Source: an uncultured Collinsella sp. (lineage in GTDB: Bacteria > Actinomycetota > Coriobacteriia > Coriobacteriales > Coriobacteriaceae). From it: a stretch of DNA of 8,352 bases. Position 1 is the stretch's first letter, and each line of letters starts with the position of its first letter. Location of the stretch: the NCBI GenBank assembly GCA_900545165.1, contig UQYA01000078.1, forward strand, positions 1-8,352. Reading direction: 5' to 3'. The translations under genes were made by a program, and so were the position numbers. Below are positions 7,636 to 8,352 of this stretch, piece by piece. The notes under the pieces are model-generated. The model was not told where the DNA came from and searched no databases. It saw nothing but the letters and a program-made list of their open reading frames with translations.

Positions 7636-8052
7636 ATGGCCGAGGACAATAGGAACAAACCGCTGTACATGATCAGCGTGGCGGCCGAGCTGACCGGCAT
7701 GCATCCGCAGACTCTGCGCGTCTACGAGTCCAAGGGCCTGGTGAACCCCCAGCGCTCGGGCGGCAACACGCGCCTGTATTCGCGTGCCGATATCGAGCGC
7801 CTGGAGCTCATCAACCAGCTGACCGACGAGGGCATCAACCTTGCCGGCGTGGTGCGCATCCTCGATATGAAGGAGCGTGCCGAGGAGCGCGAGCGCGAGA
7901 ACGAAAAGCTCCGCGCCCGCGTGCGCCAGCTCGAGGACGAGCTGCACGAGTACAAGATGCAGAAGAAGATCACCGCCCTGGCCCCGCGCGACGGCTCGGT
8001 TAACCCCGAACAGGTCATGAGCAAGCTTTTGGGCGCGGGAACCGATCTTTAG
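7636..8052 (+). CDS. hspR: Heat-shock repressor HspR (MerR family)
   Basis: HspR represses the dnaK operon and other chaperone genes in Actinomycetota, in characterised cases with DnaK as co-repressor. The 138-residue protein starts with a MerR-type winged helix: YMISVAAELTGMHPQTLRVY (11-30) is the helix-turn-helix, ESKGLVNPQRSGGNTRLYSRADIERL (31-56) the wing and following helix. A charged, probably coiled-coil helix lies at about 78-112, and the rest is a short tail. Cysteines and other metal-ligand features of metal-sensing MerR proteins are absent. The start at 7636 has AAGGGG (7621-7626) nine bases upstream; upstream ATGs near 7600 are out of frame. As last gene of the operon it suggests autoregulation, but a canonical HAIR site was not found before dnaK. 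Confidence 0.94.
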   Translation: MAEDNRNKPLYMISVAAELTGMHPQTLRVYESKGLVNPQRSGGNTRLYSRADIERLELINQLTDEGINLAGVVRILDMKERAEERERENEKLRARVRQLEDELHEYKMQKKITALAPRDGSVNPEQVMSKLLGAGTDL

Positions 8053-8089
8053 TTACGGCGGCTCTACGACGCAAATCCTAACAATATGA

Positions 8090-8157
8090 GAGTGGATAAT
8101 CTCCCACTTTTGGTCCGCTTGAGGGCTAGAAACGGGAGGTTATCCACTCCCATTTTT
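8090..8157. repeat. Inverted repeat after hspR with terminator-like end
   Basis: Arms 8090-8105 and 8134-8149 are complementary over 16 bases with one T-G position (8100/8139), which is a wobble pair in plus-strand RNA. The loop is 28 bases. An alternative small hairpin GGGAG (8134-8138) / CTCCC (8147-8151) is followed by A and five Ts (8153-8157), which looks like an intrinsic terminator for the hspR operon. CTCCCACTTTTGG (8101-8113) also recurs as CTCCCATTTTTGG (8147-8159). No other terminator is visible after hspR. Confidence 0.65.
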
Positions 8158-8161
8158 GGCT

Positions 8162-8208
8162 GGCACTTGGGGACGTTCCTTCTGTGCCGGCACTTCGGGA
8201 CACTCCTT
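8162..8208. repeat. REP-like direct repeat
   Basis: Two 20-base copies with 17 identities, GGCACTTGGGGACGTTCCTT (8162-8181) and GGCACTTCGGGACACTCCTT (8189-8208), lie 27 bases apart. GGCAC (8162-8166) can pair with GTGCC (8184-8188), and GGGGACGTTCC is itself nearly symmetrical, so the first copy can form a stem-loop. This style is typical of extragenic palindromic elements, but genome copy number cannot be seen here. Confidence 0.6.
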
Positions 8209-8312
8209 GCGCCAATATCGCCCTGTGCTTTACTGAGATAAAGTGAACGCCGAGATTCGTAACCCGCTGGCAACCGTTCTATGGCACGATATTGAACGAA
8301 TGTATGCTATGC

Positions 8313-8329
8313 GCCCAAATCTTTTGGGC
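8313..8329. promoter_or_regulatory. Short perfect hairpin in the leader of the next gene
   Basis: GCCCAAA (8313-8319) and TTTGGGC (8323-8329) are exact complements around TCT, ending five bases before the ribosome binding site at 8335. It may be an operator or a leader stem-loop. A TATGCT (8303-8308) just upstream could be a -10 box, but no good -35 box is seen at the right distance. Confidence 0.4.
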
Positions 8330-8344
8330 AGAGTGGGAGACAGT

Positions 8345-8352
8345 ATGGTTAA
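8345..8352 (+). CDS. Start of an unidentified downstream gene (cut by window end)
   Basis: ATG at 8345 follows GGGAG (8335-8339) at a spacing of five bases, a good translation start. Only two full codons (Met-Val) and two bases are in the window, so the product cannot be named. It follows the hspR operon after a 292-base gap with its own leader elements, suggesting a separate transcription unit. Confidence 0.5.

Noticed and set aside
8118..8123. CTTGAG as an HspR half-site downstream of hspR
   Set aside because: No inverted partner lies at the seven-base spacing, and it falls in the loop of the 8090-8149 inverted repeat.

Overview
The window looks like chromosomal DNA of a high-GC Gram-positive bacterium of the Actinomycetota, most likely a gut member of the Coriobacteriia such as Collinsella. 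The reasons are the dnaK-grpE-dnaJ-hspR gene order ending in a MerR-type HspR, strong G/C third positions, and an NAD-synthesis operon closed by a NiaR-type (3H domain) regulator. The genus is an inference from gene order, composition and repeat style, not a database result.

Layout. Positions 2-2706 (+) hold the end of an NAD biosynthesis operon: nadB (5' end cut off by the window), nadC and niaR, with a 3-base gap and then a 1-base overlap. NadB and NadC carry out the aspartate-to-nicotinate-mononucleotide branch, and NiaR is the likely niacin-sensing repressor of that branch. Positions 2707-2907 hold a long near-perfect inverted repeat and then a perfect hairpin terminator that serves both the nad operon (+) and a convergent gene. 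That gene is a 61-residue 2[4Fe-4S] ferredoxin on the minus strand (2908-3093), with a plausible minus-strand promoter at 3155-3182.

Positions 3094-3751 are a 658-base intergenic region between divergent genes. It contains a striking three-unit tandem array of hairpin-like repeats with an exact 62-base period (3317-3488), an AT-rich promoter/operator region and a stem-loop in the presumed dnaK leader. Positions 3752-8052 (+) are the heat-shock chaperone operon: dnaK, grpE, dnaJ (a class B type without a zinc finger) and hspR. DnaK, GrpE and DnaJ form the Hsp70 cycle; HspR is expected to repress the operon, with DnaK probably its co-repressor. A strong GC hairpin separates grpE from dnaJ and may grade expression along the operon.

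Positions 8053-8344 hold a second long inverted repeat that doubles as a terminator-like element, a REP-like direct repeat and a short leader hairpin. A new + strand gene begins at 8345 with a good ribosome binding site, and the window ends after its first codons.

The coding content is ordinary. The observations most worth a second look are the repeat and palindrome elements in the intergenic regions, the 62-base-period array in front of dnaK, the strong internal translation start in grpE, and the absence of a recognisable HspR (HAIR) operator.
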